Shown one piece after another: positions 46,130 to 54,705 of a DNA stretch of 64,000 nucleotides. Origin of the DNA: Mesorhizobium sp. SARCC-RB16n (GTDB taxonomy: Bacteria; Pseudomonadota; Alphaproteobacteria; Rhizobiales; Rhizobiaceae); NCBI RefSeq assembly GCF_008520305.1, contig NZ_ML703284.1, positions 80,248 to 144,247 of the forward strand, written 5' to 3'. The notes below the pieces were generated by a model. The model was not told where the DNA came from. It saw only the letters and a list, made by a program, of their open reading frames with translations, and ran no database searches. The number at the start of each line of letters is the position of its first letter. Position 1 is the first letter of the stretch. The position numbers and the translations under genes are program-made.

Positions 46130-47308
46130 TTACTGCGCGGGCTCGCCGGCCGTGGCGTGGCCGAAGATCGACGGCCAGCCGCGCGCGACGCCCGTATCGA
46201 CGGTAACCGAAGCACTCATGCCGGTGCGCAGCGCCATCTTGGCATCGGGGTCGGTCAGTTCCAGGCGCACCGGAATGCGTTGGGTGACCTTGACCCAGTT
46301 GCCCGTGGCGTTCTGGGCGGGCAGCAGCGAGAAGTCCGCGCCGGTGCCGGCACCAATAGCCTTGACGGTCGCCTCGAAGGTCCTGCCCGGATAGGTATCG
46401 ACCACGATCTCGGCCTTCTGGCCCTGCTTCATGTTGGTGAGTTGGGTTTCCTTGAAATTGGCGTCGATCCAGGTGTCGCCGGTCTCGACCAGCGCAAACA
46501 GCGGTGTCCCGGAGCCGACATACTGGCCGACCTTGAAGGAGGCGGCTTGATAGACGACACCATCGGAAGGCGCTTTCACCGTGGTCTGCGCCAGATCGTA
46601 AGCAGCCTTGTCGCGCGCGGCGAGCGCCGACATCACGGTCGGATGCTTGTCGGTTTCGATGTCGGGGTTGCCGCCGAGCGCGGCCTTGGCGCTGATGATG
46701 CCCTGCTGGGCGACGGCGACTTGCTGTTTTGCCTTGTCGAGGTCGTTGCGGGCCTGATCCAGCGACGACTTGGCGTTGATGCCCTTCTGCGCGAGATCGG
46801 CGGCCCGGTCGTACTGCGACTGGGCGTAGTCGACCTCGCTGCTGGCGGACTTCTCCTGCGCCATCGACTGACTGTAGGCGGCACGCAGCTGCTCGACATT
46901 GAGGCGCGCGGCCGCCACCGCGGCATCGGCCTGGGCAAGTGCGATCCGGTAGGGCTCGGGGTCGATGGCGAACAGCAGATCGCCCTGCTTCACCGTCTGA
47001 TTGTCCGATATGGCGACATGGACGATACGGCCGGCCGTGTCAGAGGCGATCGACACCTTGGCCTGCTGCAGGTTGGCGTTTTCCGTTTCCTGGTAGCGCC
47101 CGCCCGTCACCCAGACATAGCCTCCGCCGATGATCAGTGCCGCCGGCAAGGCGAACATCAAGAAGAGGCGGCCGATGCGGCGCTTCTTCTTCGGCGCCGG
47201 GAGCGGCTGCACGGGAGCAGCGACCGCGACGGGTGTGGCAGCCGGCTGGGCCGGCGCTTCCATCTCCACCTTGGGAGCGTTTTCTTCTACCTTGGCTACC
47301 GCGTTCAT
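46130..47308 (-). CDS. HlyD-family membrane fusion protein (EmrA-like)
   Basis: A 392-residue periplasmic adaptor. A Pro/Ala-rich cytoplasmic start leads to one membrane helix (IGRLFLMFALPAALIIGGGY), a biotinyl-lipoyl half (NANLQQAKVSIASDTAGRIV), coiled coils (residues about 125-220) and the second lipoyl half (TTVKAPSDGVVYQAASFKVG). It links the EmrB-like permease to the outer membrane. Its ATG overlaps the marR stop as ATGA. Confidence 0.92.
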   Translation of the reverse strand: MNAVAKVEENAPKVEMEAPAQPAATPVAVAAPVQPLPAPKKKRRIGRLFLMFALPAALIIGGGYVWVTGGRYQETENANLQQAKVSIASDTAGRIVHVAISDNQTVKQGDLLFAIDPEPYRIALAQADAAVAAARLNVEQLRAAYSQSMAQEKSASSEVDYAQSQYDRAADLAQKGINAKSSLDQARNDLDKAKQQVAVAQQGIISAKAALGGNPDIETDKHPTVMSALAARDKAAYDLAQTTVKAPSDGVVYQAASFKVGQYVGSGTPLFALVETGDTWIDANFKETQLTNMKQGQKAEIVVDTYPGRTFEATVKAIGAGTGADFSLLPAQNATGNWVKVTQRIPVRLELTDPDAKMALRTGMSASVTVDTGVARGWPSIFGHATAGEPAQ

Positions 47309-47784
47309 GCTGCCGCGCCTTCCGCACTCTTGATCTTTTCCATCGACGAAGCTTCGCCATCCGTCAGATTCTGCACGATTACATCCAGCGCCCGGATCAG
47401 GACGCGCCGATCTTCCGGCGAAACGCCGCTGAGCGACTCCTCATAGACCTCGCCAGCGAGGCTCTTGACGTCCGCATAGGCCGCGTTCGCCTTCTCGGTT
47501 GGGAAGATCATCCGCACGCGCCGGTCGGCCGCGTCGGAGCGGCGTTCGATCCAGCCGCCCTCCTCCATCCGGTCGACCAGTCGTGAGACGCTGATCGGCT
47601 CGATTTCAAGCAGTTCGGCGAGCCGCGCCTGTGCAACGCCCGCTTCCTTGGCAACGCGGACCAGAAGCCGCCATTGCGCCGAAGAGAGGCCGAGTCCGCT
47701 GGCGCGCGCCTCAAAGCGCTTGCGCATCAGGCGCTGCACGTCGTGGATCAAAAATCCCAATCTGTCGATGCCATCTGAAACCAT
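47305..47784 (-). CDS. MarR-family transcriptional regulator of the efflux operon
   Basis: A 159-residue MarR protein: LSSAQWRLLVRVAKEAGVAQ and LAELLEIEPISVSRLVDRME form the winged helix, and DAADRRVRMIF the wing. As first gene of the operon it probably represses its own promoter until a drug or metabolite binds. The ATG at 47784 has no ribosome-binding site and the likely -10 box lies only six bases upstream, so the mRNA may be leaderless. Confidence 0.88.
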   Translation of the reverse strand: MVSDGIDRLGFLIHDVQRLMRKRFEARASGLGLSSAQWRLLVRVAKEAGVAQARLAELLEIEPISVSRLVDRMEEGGWIERRSDAADRRVRMIFPTEKANAAYADVKSLAGEVYEESLSGVSPEDRRVLIRALDVIVQNLTDGEASSMEKIKSAEGAAA

Positions 47785-47790
47785 GAGCGA

Positions 47791-47819
47791 TACATATAAT
47801 AAGCGTGCTTACTATTCAA
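47791..47819 (-). promoter_or_regulatory. Promoter and operator of the marR-emrA-emrB operon
   Basis: Read on the minus strand, TTGAAT, 17 bases, then TATGTA fits a sigma-70 promoter. The spacer holds the inverted repeat TAAGC-AC-GCTTA (47800-47811), a likely MarR operator that would block RNA polymerase. Outer bases (47796-47798 with 47813-47815) extend the symmetry. Confidence 0.5.
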
Positions 47820-47945
47820 GATGCCATGTCACGATGAAAGCCGGCAAAATGCGCATGGCAGGCCTGCAACGCGATCCTGGTTAGCAACAGGTGAACGCCG
47901 CACCCATGCGCAACACCCGCGCGGAAGGGCACGAAGACGCCGTCT

Positions 47946-48995
47946 TCAGAGGCGGTTCCGGACAACCATGGTGACGACGAAGAATGCGCCGAGCGAGCTG
48001 GTGATGACGCCGATCGGCAGCTCCTGCGGCGGCAGCAAGGTCCGGGCCAGAAGATCGCTTGCCAGCAGCAACACCGCCCCGAACAGCGCGCAACTTGCGA
48101 TCAGGCGCAGATGCAAGGGGCCGGCCAGCGGCCGCGACAGATGCGGGATCATCAGTCCGACGAAGCCGATGACGCCAGCGACCGAGACGAGGATCGCGGT
48201 CGAGAAAGCGGCCACGAGAAATGTCGCTCTGCGCATGCGGGCGACCGGAATGCCAAGACTCTCGGCGGCGCTTTCACCGGCCAGGAAGGCATCCAGCTTG
48301 CGGTGGTTCCACAACCCGTAGGCCGCGATCGTGCCAGCGCCGACCGCACCCAGCCACACATTGTCCCAGCGCGCCAGTCCGAGCCCGCCCATGGTCCAGA
48401 ACAGCACCGAATGGGCCGCGCGCTGATCGCCGGCAAAGACCAGGTAATTGGTCAAGGCCGTGAACATAAAGGAGACGGCAAGGCCGGCGAGGATCAGCCG
48501 CTCAGGACCTTGCCCTCTCACCCGCGCCACCAGCAAAAGCACGATAGTGGCGGCGAGTATTCCGCCGGTGAACGCGGCCACAGGCAAGGTCCAGATACCG
48601 AAACTGTCACCAAGGACGGTGATGACGGAAACGGCGCCGGCAGCCGCCCCCGACGACAGGCCGAAGAGGAAAGGGTCGGCAAGGTCGTTGCGGGTCACCG
48701 TCTGCAAAAGCGCGCCGACGATACCCAGGCCGCCGCCGACACAGATCGCCAGGATCGTGCGCGGCAGCCGCAGGTCGACGACGATCTTGCCGACCGGGCC
48801 CGATATCCGAGGCTCATCCAGCCCGACGGCACGGCCAAGTGCCGCGACGACATCGGTTAGAGGTATCAGCGTAGAGCCGTAAGCGATCGACAGCAGTGCG
48901 AGAGCGACGAGCGCCACCGCGCCCGCCGTCATGGCCAGCGCGAAGGCCTTGTGCCCTGAAAGCGCGCCGGATTTGTGCTCTCGGGCAAGATCCAT
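47946..48995 (-). CDS. FecCD/BtuC-type ABC transporter permease (cobalamin or metal chelate)
   Basis: A 349-residue permease with about ten membrane segments. Landmarks are DLRLPRTILAICVGGGLGIV near residue 75, FGLSSGAAAGAV, and GVIGFVGLMIPHLSRPLAGP, the EAA-like loop that docks with the ATPase. Such permeases carry cobalamin, haem or iron-siderophore. The ATG at 48995 overlaps the binding-protein stop as TGATG. A cobalamin riboswitch at the head of the operon points to cobalamin or a cobalt compound. Confidence 0.9.
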   Translation of the reverse strand: MDLAREHKSGALSGHKAFALAMTAGAVALVALALLSIAYGSTLIPLTDVVAALGRAVGLDEPRISGPVGKIVVDLRLPRTILAICVGGGLGIVGALLQTVTRNDLADPFLFGLSSGAAAGAVSVITVLGDSFGIWTLPVAAFTGGILAATIVLLLVARVRGQGPERLILAGLAVSFMFTALTNYLVFAGDQRAAHSVLFWTMGGLGLARWDNVWLGAVGAGTIAAYGLWNHRKLDAFLAGESAAESLGIPVARMRRATFLVAAFSTAILVSVAGVIGFVGLMIPHLSRPLAGPLHLRLIASCALFGAVLLLASDLLARTLLPPQELPIGVITSSLGAFFVVTMVVRNRL

Positions 48996-49942
48996 CAGAA
49001 CGCTTCCGGATGCATCGCCCTGGCAATCTTGCCGATGGCTTCGATGTTCGCCGGTCCTGGCGTCAGCTCGGCATAACGAAGCGCGACGAAGCGCTCGTTC
49101 TTGACCGCGTCCGTTTCTTTCATCGCCGGGTGCGCCTTCAGGAAATCGAGCAGTTTCCTGTAGCCGCCGCCGTCCTGATAATCGAGCAGGATGAGGAATT
49201 GCGGATTGCGCGCCGCCACCGTTTCCCAATCCGTGTTGCCCCAGCTCGTTTCCATGTCGGCCATGATGTTGTCGCCGCCGGCTGCCGATATCATGGCGCT
49301 GGGGATGGCGAATTTTCCAGCGGTAAAGGGCTTGTCCTCGCCGGAATCGTACAGGAACACGCGCGTTCCCTTGGCGCTGCCGACCTTGGCGGTGATATCG
49401 GCGAGTTGCGTCTTCCAGCCGGCAACCAGCTTCTCCGCTTCTGCCTCCTTGCCGAAGATCTTGCCCAGCTTTTCGACGTCGCCATAAAGCAGGTCCATGG
49501 AGGCGGCCGGACGGCTCTTGTCGAGATGGACGCAGCTTTCGGTCAACACCAGCGTCTTGATGCCGTGCGGGGCGAGCGTGTCGGGGGTCACGTCGCCGCC
49601 GGGCTTCATGCCGTAGTACCAGCCGGCGAAGAAGAAATCGGGCTCGACGGCAACGAGATTCTCCAGCGTCGGATATTTCGGTGCCAGTTCGGGAATAGAA
49701 CCCTGTTCGGCCTTGAATTCGGGGCCGACCTTGTACCATCCGGTGATGCCCGTCAGGCCGACGATCGATGGCTGCAGCTTCAGCGCGAAGGCCATTTCGG
49801 CCATGTTGAGATCATGGATGACGGCGCGCTTCGGCGGCGCGTCGAAGGTCAGCGGCTTGCCGCAGCTGTCGACCGTGACGGGAAAGGCAAAGGCCGTCGA
49901 GGCCAGCAGCGAGAAGACGAGGGAAAGGGCGAGGCGTTTCAC
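48995..49942 (-). CDS. Periplasmic binding protein of FecB/BtuF type
   Basis: A 315-residue protein with a Sec signal (residues 1-19, ending ASTAFA) and a class III binding-protein fold. Family pieces are PPKRAVIHDLNMAEMAFALK, YPTLENLVAVEPDFFFAGWY and the C-terminal helix. It delivers the ligand to the FecCD-type permease. Under riboswitch control a corrinoid ligand is likeliest, though the family also binds siderophores. It follows the ATPase by 46 bases. Confidence 0.88.
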   Translation of the reverse strand: MKRLALSLVFSLLASTAFAFPVTVDSCGKPLTFDAPPKRAVIHDLNMAEMAFALKLQPSIVGLTGITGWYKVGPEFKAEQGSIPELAPKYPTLENLVAVEPDFFFAGWYYGMKPGGDVTPDTLAPHGIKTLVLTESCVHLDKSRPAASMDLLYGDVEKLGKIFGKEAEAEKLVAGWKTQLADITAKVGSAKGTRVFLYDSGEDKPFTAGKFAIPSAMISAAGGDNIMADMETSWGNTDWETVAARNPQFLILLDYQDGGGYRKLLDFLKAHPAMKETDAVKNERFVALRYAELTPGPANIEAIGKIARAMHPEAF

Positions 49943-49988
49943 GGATTTGCTCCTTGGTTGAACTGTGTCGGATAAAGTGCGGGTTTGA

Positions 49989-50777
49989 TCAGGACGGGGG
50001 CGCGGCGCGGTTCGGAAGATCGAACACCGTCAGTTCGCGGTCCTCGGTGGGGTGGCGCAGGCGCAACACGTCGACGCCGAAAATCTCGCGGATCAGTTGC
50101 TGTGTCAGCGCCTCGTGCGGCGGCGCCAGCGCCTGCAGCCGGGCCTCGTTCATCACCGCGACCCTGGTGGCGAAAGGCGCCACCAGGGTCAGATCGTGCA
50201 GCACCGCGATCACGGTCATGCCGAAGCCGGCCACCAGTTCGAGCAGTTCCGCGCGTGCGCGAGGGTCGAGGTGGTTGGTCGGCTCGTCGAGGAACAGGAT
50301 TTTGGGCTCCTGCGCGATGGCGCGCGCAAGCTGGGCGCGCTGGCGTTCGCCACCAGACAGCGAACCGATGGTGCGGCCGAGCAGCGGCAGGAGACCGGTC
50401 CGGCGCAGCGCGTCCACGACAATGTCGCGTTCCTCGCCGCGACGCCTCAGGCCGGCATGCGGGACGCGGCCAAGCTCGACATAGTCGATCACCGCCAGCC
50501 GTGGGTCCGGCTGGTCTGTCTGGCCCACGACGGCGATATGCAAGGCGCGCTCGGCGGGCGAAATCCTGTCCAGGCGTCGCCCGCCAAGCTTCACCTCTCC
50601 GAAGCTCGGCCGGAGCATGCCGGACAACATGCGCAGTAGCGTGGTCTTGCCGGCGCCGTTGGGGCCAATGATGGCGAGTCGGTCGCCCGATGTCACCGAC
50701 AGGCTGACCGCGTGGACCAGATTCCGGCCATTCGCCATCGCGCTCAAGTCACGCGCATCGAGAAGCGACGTTGTCAT
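49989..50777 (-). CDS. ABC transporter ATP-binding protein (FepC/BtuD type)
   Basis: A 262-residue ATPase with Walker A GPNGAGKTT, signature LSGGERQ, Walker B ILFLDEPTNHLD and the switch His in VLHDLT. It energises the FecCD-type permease. Its ATG overlaps the DUF1636 stop as ATGA, which fixes the start at 50777. Confidence 0.92.
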   Translation of the reverse strand: MTTSLLDARDLSAMANGRNLVHAVSLSVTSGDRLAIIGPNGAGKTTLLRMLSGMLRPSFGEVKLGGRRLDRISPAERALHIAVVGQTDQPDPRLAVIDYVELGRVPHAGLRRRGEERDIVVDALRRTGLLPLLGRTIGSLSGGERQRAQLARAIAQEPKILFLDEPTNHLDPRARAELLELVAGFGMTVIAVLHDLTLVAPFATRVAVMNEARLQALAPPHEALTQQLIREIFGVDVLRLRHPTEDRELTVFDLPNRAAPPS

Positions 50778-51151
50778 TGGTTGCCATCCGCCGGTTTGCC
50801 CGGTGCCGGGATGCGGGCCAGCGTCTTGCCGGCTAGGCGCGGCGGACGTTGTCCGGAATTGCACCAGCCGTCGGCAAGCGAAGCGTAGAGCCTGGCGAAT
50901 CGCACGAGATCGGTAGCGTCGGCCTGGGCGTCGATCGACCCGAAGAGATAGGCGGCCTTGCCTGGCGCCTGGAAAGCCACCGCCAGGGGGCGTGCGCAAC
51001 CGGCCATGCAAGCTACGCCTTCAACCGTGAAACCATGCGCCATGTCAGGCTGGGCCGAGAGGCGGGAGCGCAACTCGGTGCACAAACTTTCGCCCAACCT
51101 GACGCCGGTCGGCACGTCGCGGCAAAGGGTGCACACGATGATTTGGTGCAT
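50774..51151 (-). CDS. DUF1636 family protein (putative ferredoxin-like metal-binding protein)
   Basis: A 125-residue protein with four or five conserved cysteines: IIVCTLCRDV at the start, VEGVACMAGCARPLAVAF in the middle and WCNSGQ later. DUF1636 resembles thioredoxin-fold 2Fe-2S ferredoxins and is known from cobalamin- or cobalt-related loci. The ATG at 51151 lacks a clear ribosome-binding site; a TTG at 51187 preceded by GGGAAG would add 12 residues. First gene after the cobalamin riboswitch. Confidence 0.8.
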   Translation of the reverse strand: MHQIIVCTLCRDVPTGVRLGESLCTELRSRLSAQPDMAHGFTVEGVACMAGCARPLAVAFQAPGKAAYLFGSIDAQADATDLVRFARLYASLADGWCNSGQRPPRLAGKTLARIPAPGKPADGNQ

Positions 51152-51292
51152 GGGGCTGGGCTGAATACGATCGATTGCGCCGTCCAACTTCCCGTCACTT
51201 TCAAAACTGGCGACGGAAGGATGTTGGTCGACCGGCCGACAAGACCGATGTCCACGTTTCCTCCCGGCACACCCCGTCCGGTCAACTCAGCG

Positions 51293-51472
51293 ATGGCAGG
51301 TCTCCTGGCTCACGGGTCTCTGCGCAATCCTGCCTTCCCAGCCTTGCCGGCCAGTGGCATTCCGGATCTTGCTCGCCGCTTACAGTTGCGGGGGCAGCCG
51401 CGGCCTCGACCTGAAATGGGGTCTCACCGCGTTCCCTTTTCACCCCTCGCCTTTCGGCTCGGGGACCATCAC
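51293..51472 (-). promoter_or_regulatory. Cobalamin riboswitch
   Basis: Read on the minus strand, the region contains the hallmark segments in order: GTGAAAAGGGAACGCGGTG, then GGCTGCCCCCGCAACTG with TAAGCGG, a variable arm, and the 3' closing sequence GCCAGGAGACCTGCC at 51295-51309. This is the B12-sensing aptamer. It ends about 140 bases before DUF1636; expression platform not resolved. It should switch the four-gene transport operon off when adenosylcobalamin is plentiful. The whole non-coding stretch 51152-51691 is accounted for by leader, aptamer and two divergent promoters. Confidence 0.95.
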
Positions 51473-51520
51473 GAGTCGCAGCCTAGGCCGCGAGCGGTTT
51501 CGAGGCAAGGCAATCGTTTT

Positions 51521-51538
51521 GTTTTGTTATAACAGAAC
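51521..51538. promoter_or_regulatory. Imperfect 18-bp palindrome upstream of riboswitch
   Basis: GTTTTGTTATAACAGAAC is symmetrical except one base pair, with the perfect core TGTTATAACA. It sits 49 bases before the 5' end of the riboswitch, where the minus-strand promoter should be; TATAAC on the minus strand could be its -10 box. It may bind a repressor of the transport operon or of the divergent AraC gene. Confidence 0.4.
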
Positions 51539-51691
51539 TAGAACGAGAGCAAGCCTGTCGTCAGCAAGGGCAAGCACGGACTTTGCGTCCACCGCCTAAC
51601 ATTGCCGTTTCGATTTTGCGCCAGGCGCAATTTCGATCAAACTGGCCGGGCAACGAGGCGCCAGAGTAAGGACGCCACATGCGAGGAACAC

Positions 51692-52525
51692 ATGAACCCG
51701 ACCGAGAAAGCGCTATGGTTTGTCGAAAGCCATCTGCCGGAGGCTGTTACGCTCGACGACGTTGCCCAAAGCAGTGGCGTGTCGCGCTTTCATGTGACGC
51801 GCGCCTTCGGTGCCGCCACCGGCCGGTCAGTGATGGGTTATATGCGCTCGCGCCGGCTGACCGAGGCGGCGCGCAGGCTCGCCGGCGGTGCGCCCGACAT
51901 CCTCTGCGTCGCGCTCGACGCCGGCTACAACTCGCATGAGGCTTTCAACCGCGCCTTCCGCGACCAGTTCAGCACCACGCCGGAACTGGTGCGCGCGCAA
52001 GGTTCGACCAAGACACTCGATCTCGTGGAGCCTATCCTGATGGACCATTCCCTGCTCACCAGCCTCGAACCACCGCGCTTCGAGACCAGCCGACCCTTTC
52101 TCGTCGCCGGCTTCGGCGAGCGCTACAGCTGCGAATCGAGCGCCGGCATTCCAATGCAGTGGCAGCGTTTCAGCCCTTATATCGGCAACATCCCCGGCGA
52201 AGTCGCCGGCGTTTTCTACGGTGTCTGCCTCAATGGCGACGATGCCGGCAATTTCGACTATATCGTCGGCGTCGAAGTGCGCGACTTCGCGGATCTGCCG
52301 AAGGAATTCTACCGGGTGCGGGTTCCGGCGCAGAAATACGCCGTTTTCACGCATCGCGAGCACATCTCGACCATCCGGCGTACGATCAACACGATCTGGA
52401 ACAGCTGGCTGCCCGCCTCCGGCCATGAAATTGCCGACGCGCCGGAATTCGAGCGCTACGGGCCCGAATTCGATGCCCGCACCGGCAATGGCGGGCTGGA
52501 GATCTGGGTGCCGGTCAAGGCATGA
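51692..52525 (+). CDS. AraC-family regulator with GyrI-like effector domain
   Basis: A 277-residue protein. The N-terminal AraC domain has two helix-turn-helix motifs (LDDVAQSSGVSRFHVTRAFG and LCVALDAGYNSHEAFNRAFR). Residues about 115-277 form a GyrI/SOUL-like small-molecule-binding domain (Rob/BmrR effector type; FYRVRVPAQKYAVFTHREHI). It may sense hydrophobic or cationic compounds. GAGGAA precedes the ATG. Divergent from the cobalamin transport operon. Confidence 0.87.
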   Translation: MNPTEKALWFVESHLPEAVTLDDVAQSSGVSRFHVTRAFGAATGRSVMGYMRSRRLTEAARRLAGGAPDILCVALDAGYNSHEAFNRAFRDQFSTTPELVRAQGSTKTLDLVEPILMDHSLLTSLEPPRFETSRPFLVAGFGERYSCESSAGIPMQWQRFSPYIGNIPGEVAGVFYGVCLNGDDAGNFDYIVGVEVRDFADLPKEFYRVRVPAQKYAVFTHREHISTIRRTINTIWNSWLPASGHEIADAPEFERYGPEFDARTGNGGLEIWVPVKA

Positions 52526-52532
52526 CACGCCG

Positions 52533-53483
52533 TTACAGCTCCAGATCCCAGTTCTGTCCAACCAGATCCTTGCCGAAGGAATGGTGTGGCTCTTCCTCGA
52601 TCAGCTTGAAACCGGCCGCCTGATAGATGTGCCGGGCCGCGGTCAAAATGTCGTTGGTCCATAGGGTCAGCGTCTTGTATCCCCTGGCGCGGGCAAAGCC
52701 GATGCATTCCTCGACCAGGCGCTTGCCGATGCCGAGGCCCCGCGCCGAAGGTTCGACATAGAGCAGCCGCAGCTTCGCCACCTGATCCGACTTGCGCACG
52801 ACGAAGACCGAGCCGACGACCTCGCCTTCCCGCTCGGCGATCCAGCCGCGCTCCCATTTCGGGTCGAAGGATTTTACGAACGCAGCGAGGATTTCGGCGA
52901 CCAGCGCCTCATAAGTTTCGTCCCAGCCATAGTCCTGCGCGTAGAGCATTCCTTGCCGGCGGGTGATCCAACCGATGTCACCGACCTGCAGCGGCCTCAG
53001 CAGATAAGGGATTTTCGGTTCGGCATTGTCATCCAGCAGACGCTGCACCGTGCGCATGGACTTGACCAGCCGCTCCTGCTCCGACGCGGGCAGCCGACCG
53101 AGCAGCGCCGCGACCTGGTCGTGCGAATCCTTGTTCAGCGGCGCGAAGGCGTCCCTGCCCGCCGGAGTCAGCGCGATCGACGATTGCCGCGCGTCCGAAA
53201 CCAAAGTGACCCTTGAGATCAGATGAAGGCGCTCGAATTTCTTCAGCAAACGGCTGACATAGCCGGCATCGAGACCGAGATCGCGCCCGAGATCGGTCGC
53301 GGTCAGTCCCTCACGATGCGCCAACTCGTACAGCACGCGCGCCTCGGTCAGCGAGAATGCGCTCTTCAGCAGCCCTTCGTCGAGCAGTCCGATCTGACGG
53401 GTATAGAAGCGGTTGAACGCCCGCACCGCATCGATCAAATCCTTGTTGGGCGCAGCCTTGTCGGGCTGATGATGGATTGTCAT
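52533..53483 (-). CDS. MarR-GNAT fusion: regulator with acetyltransferase domain
   Basis: A 316-residue two-domain protein. Residues 20-150 are a MarR winged helix (SLTEARVLYELAHREGLTAT, DLGLDAGYVSRLLKKFERL). Residues 165-316 are a GNAT acetyltransferase with the acetyl-CoA loop EPSARGLGIGKRLVEECI. This fusion is widespread but the substrate is unknown. AGGAGAT precedes the ATG at 53483; an upstream start at 53516 would lie in the operator. It has its own promoter although it follows the DSD1-type gene. Confidence 0.9.
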   Translation of the reverse strand: MTIHHQPDKAAPNKDLIDAVRAFNRFYTRQIGLLDEGLLKSAFSLTEARVLYELAHREGLTATDLGRDLGLDAGYVSRLLKKFERLHLISRVTLVSDARQSSIALTPAGRDAFAPLNKDSHDQVAALLGRLPASEQERLVKSMRTVQRLLDDNAEPKIPYLLRPLQVGDIGWITRRQGMLYAQDYGWDETYEALVAEILAAFVKSFDPKWERGWIAEREGEVVGSVFVVRKSDQVAKLRLLYVEPSARGLGIGKRLVEECIGFARARGYKTLTLWTNDILTAARHIYQAAGFKLIEEEPHHSFGKDLVGQNWDLEL

Positions 53484-53520
53484 CGAGTCATCTCCTGCCA
53501 GCACAGGATCAATCATTTAC

Positions 53521-53533
53521 TTGACGGAGTCAA
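53521..53533. promoter_or_regulatory. Candidate MarR operator upstream of the MarR-GNAT gene
   Basis: TTGAC-GGA-GTCAA is a perfect inverted repeat 38 bases before the ATG. The minus-strand copy reads TTGACT, so the operator may contain the -35 box. Binding by the encoded MarR domain would give autorepression. Confidence 0.45.
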
Positions 53534-53557
53534 CTATATAAGAGGTGACCGTGACGC

Positions 53558-54703
53558 TTACATCATCGGCAGCACCGGCCAGCGATCGACGATCCTGCCA
53601 CCGGAAAGCACCGCGATCGCCCCGAGTTGCTGCAGCACGGCTTCGCTCTGCGTCGGCCGCAGGAATGCGTAGTCGCCGGGCCTGACGACGGCCCCGGCGG
53701 GCAAGCCCATGAATTGCTGGTTCGAGGACAAGCCGAGCAGGCTGTTCGTCGTCATGCCTTCGGGAAACACCGGTTCGGCCATCCATTTGCCGCCGTAGAG
53801 ATAGCAGCCCTTGCGCGGAAACCTGCCCAGCGCCTGGAGCAGACGCGAGACCGCCGGCGGGCCGGGCAGCATCGGCTCGACCACTTTCAGGATCGGTGTC
53901 GCGATGAAGGCGGCCGGCTGGAAGCCTCCGAGGCCTGGCGTATCGAAATCGCCGGGCAACACGAAGGCCGACCCCATCGACACTTCATTGGCAGCGCCAC
54001 CATGATGAAGCAGCGCGGTCTTGCTGCCACCAATGTTCAGGATATGGCGCTGGTCCATGCCGAGGCGAGCCACGAAAGCAGCGGCCCGTTCCGAAGCTTG
54101 CGTCAACGCCTTGGCGGGTCCACCGAACAGGCCGGGTATGTGCGGCGCATGCGCTTCATAGGCCATGACTCCTTCGCAGCGCAGCCCTTTATGGGCCGGC
54201 AGCGCCTTCAGCGCCTGCGAGAGAGCTTCCGGTTCGGCAAAGCCGCCGCGATGCAGTCCGACATCGACCTCGAATGCGATGCGCAGCTCTACGCCCAGTT
54301 CGTCGGCGAGCGCACCATATTCCGCCAGCCTCTCATGGGTATCGATCAGCCAGCATACCCGCGACCCGGCTGCGTTCCCCTTAGAAAGCGCCGCCCTTGC
54401 CGCGCCGACCGGCATCGGTTTGCCGTACAGCAGATCCGCATCCGGAAACGCGCTCAACACCGCCTCGCCGATCGGCGGATGGAAGGTCATGAAGCGGCGG
54501 GTTCCAAGCGCCTTGCCGATATGGGCAAGCAACGGCAGGCAAGCGAGCGACTTGTCGACCAGCCGAACGGCAAGGCCGGGATCGAGCCTTTGCTTCACCA
54601 GGGCGATGTTGCCATCCAGCCGATCGAGGTCGAGCAGCAGGCAGGGTTGGAAAATGCCCGCCTGCTTCAACGCATCCGAAAGCGTGGCGAAATAGGCTTT
54701 CAT
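53558..54703 (-). CDS. DSD1-type fold III PLP enzyme (D-serine dehydratase/D-threonine aldolase family)
   Basis: A 381-residue alanine-racemase-fold protein. Lys51 in RLVDKSLACL is the expected PLP lysine, and RIAFEVDVGLHRGGF is a family landmark. The C-terminal metal-site region reads SSNQQFM and LRPTQSEA, without the His and Cys that hold zinc in eukaryote-type D-serine dehydratase, so its activity may differ. It starts two bases after the flavoenzyme stop and ends the MFS-flavoenzyme operon. Confidence 0.82.
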   Translation of the reverse strand: MKAYFATLSDALKQAGIFQPCLLLDLDRLDGNIALVKQRLDPGLAVRLVDKSLACLPLLAHIGKALGTRRFMTFHPPIGEAVLSAFPDADLLYGKPMPVGAARAALSKGNAAGSRVCWLIDTHERLAEYGALADELGVELRIAFEVDVGLHRGGFAEPEALSQALKALPAHKGLRCEGVMAYEAHAPHIPGLFGGPAKALTQASERAAAFVARLGMDQRHILNIGGSKTALLHHGGAANEVSMGSAFVLPGDFDTPGLGGFQPAAFIATPILKVVEPMLPGPPAVSRLLQALGRFPRKGCYLYGGKWMAEPVFPEGMTTNSLLGLSSNQQFMGLPAGAVVRPGDYAFLRPTQSEAVLQQLGAIAVLSGGRIVDRWPVLPMM

Positions 54704-54705
54704 CG

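Noticed and set aside
51252-51285. A short leader gene starting at a GTG behind GGGAGG, between the riboswitch and DUF1636
   Set aside because: The frame runs out of phase into DUF1636 and its translation is not recognisable; kept only as a possible chance ribosome-binding site.
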